Source: a bacterium
Lineage (GTDB): Bacteria; Desulfobacterota; Deferrisomatia; Deferrisomatales; Deferrisomataceae
Reading direction: 5' to 3'
NCBI GenBank assembly: GCA_027021615.1
Contig: JALUTY010000053.1
Location: 1 to 38,919, forward strand
DNA: 38,919 nucleotides
Positions within the stretch are counted from its first letter, which is position 1. Each line of letters begins with the position of its first letter. The position numbers were made by a program, and so were the translations under genes. Shown piece after piece: positions 37,013 through 38,919 of the stretch. The notes below the pieces were generated by a model. The model saw only the letters and a program-made list of their open reading frames with translations. It was not told the origin of the DNA and ran no database searches.

Positions 37013-38674
37013 TCAGGGCGTCTCCGCGTGGCGCTGGAGCGCCTTGGGCACGTACCAGCGCTCGAAGTTGTAGGTGATGCCGGCCGGGGCCGGTCGGATG
37101 CCGTGGACCCGGTTCGACACGGCCACCAGCGCGTAAGGCACGTACAGGAACGTGTAGGGCTGGTCCTCGGCCAGGATCTCCTGGAACCGGTCGTAGAGCC
37201 GCTTGCGCTCGGCCCGGTCGAAGGTCTTCCGGGCCCGCACCAGGAGATCGTCCACCTCCGGGTTCCGGTAGTGGGTGTGGTTCAGCCCCCCCGGCACCGC
37301 CTTGGACGAGTGCCACACGTCGTACAGGTCCGGGTCCTGGGTGATCGTCCACCCCAAGATTACGGCGTCGAACTTACCGGGTTTCACGAACTCGTTGATG
37401 AACGCGGCCCACTCGAGCACCCGGATCTCGATCTGGATCCCCACCGCCTTGAGGCGCTGCTGGATGATCTCGGCGGTCTTGAGCCGCTGGTCGTTGCCCT
37501 GGTTGGTGAGCACCGTGAACCGGAACGGTTTCCCGTCCTTGTCGAGCACCCCGTCCCCGTCGGTGTCGGTCCACCCCGCCTCGGCCAGGAGCTCGCGGGC
37601 CCGGTCCGGGTCGTAGGGGTACTTGGGAACGTCGGGGTTGTACACCCAGGTCCCCGGCTTATACGGACCGGTGGCCGGTACCCCGAGTCCCTGGAGCACC
37701 CCTTCCACGATCTCGTTCTTGTCGATGGCGTGGGTCAGGGCCCGGCGCACCCTCACGTCTTGGAACATCGGCTTTTCGAGGTTGTAACCTAAGTAGGTGT
37801 ACGCATTGGCCAGGTACTTGTACTTGTTGTACTGGCTGCGGAACCGCTCGTTGTCGGTCTGACGGGTCCACTGCAGGGGTTTCAGCCCCATCATGTCGAT
37901 CTTGCCGGCCATCAGTTCGTTGAACTGGACCCCCAGATCCGGAATGATCCGGAACACGTACCGGCTGAGGTAGGGCAACTGCATGCCGGTGTCCGGATCG
38001 GTGTCGAAGTAGTCAGGGTTTCGCTCCAGCACGATCCGCTGGCCGGTGAGCCACTCCACGAACCGGAACGGGCCGGTGCCCACGGGCTTGCGGCCCAGCT
38101 CCGAGGTGTTGATGTCCTTGCCCTCGAGCAGGTGCCGCGGAAGCACGGCCGCGCCCCACGAGATCAGGGCCGGCGCGAACGGCTCCTTGTACCGCACCCG
38201 AAGGGTGTAGTCGTCCACCACTTCGACCGACTCCACCGGCTCGAAGTCTCCCCGGTAGGCGGTGAGGGTGTTCGGGTCCATGGTGACCCGGTAGGTGAAC
38301 TCCACGTCCCGGGCCGTGAGCGGCGCCCCGTCGTGGAACCGCACCCCCTTTCTCAGATGGAAGGTGATCGTCAGGTTGTCGTCGCTGACCTTCCACGACT
38401 CGGCCAGGTCCCCCACCACGTTGTACTCGCCGTCGTACTTGACGAGCCCGTTGTACACGAGCCCCGCCACCGAGTGGGACGCAGAGTCCGTGGCCAGGAT
38501 GGGGAGCAGGGTGGACGCGTCCCCGATCGAGGCGTCCACAAAGGTGTCGCCATAGGCGGGCGAGAGATCCACCTGGGCTTCGGTCTCCTTCGAGGCCTGG
38601 GCCTTTTCGGGCTCTCCCCCCTTGGTGCAGGCCGCCAGGGCCGCGAGCAGCACAACGAGCCAGATCCTCTTCAC
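37013..38674 (-). CDS. Peptide ABC transporter substrate-binding lipoprotein (OppA/DppA type)
   Basis: 553 residues. Signal peptide with lipobox LAAC (MKRIWLVVLLAALAAC), so membrane-anchored in the periplasm. SBP_bac_5 landmarks: LAESWKVSDDNLTITFHLRK GVRFHDGAPLTARDVEFTY split over residues ~85-125, TGPFRFVEW, DVRVRRALTHAIDKNEIV, YDPDRARELLAEAGW. Binds peptides or similar solutes. GTG at 38674 with GGGAG. First gene of the cluster, order A-B-(MshEN)-C-D-F-unknown on the reverse strand. Confidence 0.95.
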   Translation of the reverse strand: MKRIWLVVLLAALAACTKGGEPEKAQASKETEAQVDLSPAYGDTFVDASIGDASTLLPILATDSASHSVAGLVYNGLVKYDGEYNVVGDLAESWKVSDDNLTITFHLRKGVRFHDGAPLTARDVEFTYRVTMDPNTLTAYRGDFEPVESVEVVDDYTLRVRYKEPFAPALISWGAAVLPRHLLEGKDINTSELGRKPVGTGPFRFVEWLTGQRIVLERNPDYFDTDPDTGMQLPYLSRYVFRIIPDLGVQFNELMAGKIDMMGLKPLQWTRQTDNERFRSQYNKYKYLANAYTYLGYNLEKPMFQDVRVRRALTHAIDKNEIVEGVLQGLGVPATGPYKPGTWVYNPDVPKYPYDPDRARELLAEAGWTDTDGDGVLDKDGKPFRFTVLTNQGNDQRLKTAEIIQQRLKAVGIQIEIRVLEWAAFINEFVKPGKFDAVILGWTITQDPDLYDVWHSSKAVPGGLNHTHYRNPEVDDLLVRARKTFDRAERKRLYDRFQEILAEDQPYTFLYVPYALVAVSNRVHGIRPAPAGITYNFERWYVPKALQRHAETP

Positions 38675-38765
38675 GATCGTCTCCCACGGATTCCGCCCGC
38701 TGGGGGCGGAGAATGAAAGGCTATTAACCCGGCGGATAAACAGGCACTATCGCTTCCTGCTCGGA

Positions 38766-38919
38766 GGGGCAAGGGGCCTGCCGGAGAGCCGGGCGCGGCC
38801 TTATCAGGGGCCAGAATTCAGATGCCAGTGGACAGAGGGGGACTACCCCGGCAGTCGGGGGAGCATTTTTGAACACCTGTCCTCTGTCCGCTGAAGTCTG
38901 TCTCCTGAAATCCTTGCCC
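38766..38919. mobile_element. MITE-like element, copy F (GGGGCAAGGGGCC type), reaching the window edge
   Basis: Left end GGGGCAAGGGGCCTGCCGGAG and right end TCCTTGCCC at the last bases. Inside: CAGGGGCCAGAATTCAG, TGGACAGAGG and a CTGTCCT/CTGTCCG heptamer run, as in copy E. It sits upstream of the binding-protein gene, so it could supply or disturb its promoter. Confidence 0.65.

Noticed and set aside
1-38919. tRNA or rRNA genes
   Set aside because: No cloverleaf-like sequence with GGTTCGAATCC-type arm and no rRNA segment was recognised on either strand.

Overview
The window is GC-rich DNA (apart from the first ~1.6 kb) carrying about 38 intact protein genes, several gene remnants and an unusual load of intergenic repeats. 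A lipoprotein-rich cell envelope, dTDP-rhamnose synthesis, an octaheme c-type cytochrome, a 7Fe-type ferredoxin and a stand-alone MshEN domain point to an anaerobic or facultative Gram-negative of the Desulfobacterota type (a Deferrisoma-like lineage would fit). This is inference from gene content; no rRNA or tRNA gene is present to place it.

Layout. 1-1620: 5' end of an IS5-type transposase at the window edge and an AT-rich polysaccharide flippase, probably acquired by transfer. 1620-5160: a toxin-antitoxin island and graveyard (DUF4258/DUF2283 pair, Rpn-nuclease pseudogene, PIN remnant, HepT/MntA pair, DUF433 antitoxin whose DUF5615 partner is cut off after about ten codons). 5317-10654: nucleotide-sugar dehydrogenase plus complete rfbBACD for dTDP-L-rhamnose. 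11250-11786: Slp-family lipoprotein. 11855-15739: a tightly overlapped four-gene operon (FAD oxidoreductase, GT2 glycosyltransferase, ParB-like protein, spore-photoproduct-lyase-like radical SAM protein) whose joint role is unclear. 16351-18633: ferredoxin with a CRP/FNR-type dyad at about -41.5, then an octaheme HAO-family cytochrome. 18967-22298: S41 protease lipoprotein and a cNMP/CBS/DUF294 signalling protein. 22301-25193: ldcA-nagZ-sugar kinase, a probable peptidoglycan-recycling operon. 25503-28386: polar amino-acid ABC importer with an upstream 51-residue zinc ribbon. 28581-31897: EamA transporter, two unknown genes and a YugP-type zinc protease. 31920-38674: an Opp/Dpp peptide importer with a c-di-GMP-receptor-like MshEN protein embedded in it.

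Nearly every intergenic gap contains degenerate tandem arrays of 7- or 8-bp words. These arrays supply the stop codon of several genes (nucleotide-sugar dehydrogenase, rfbD, rfbB, the radical SAM gene), the only plausible start of one gene (29892), and sit at the break points of the truncated toxins. In addition there are six copies of a 145-190 bp element with inverted ends GGGCA(T/A)GGGGCCT(G/A)C, two copies of a CACAGAT dyad, one ~157-bp perfect-ended palindromic element and a conserved block in three copies. The most interesting leads are the MshEN protein inside the peptide-transporter operon, the ParB-like/radical-SAM operon, the repeat arrays as agents of gene-end remodelling, and the ferredoxin/octaheme-cytochrome locus with its regulatory dyad.
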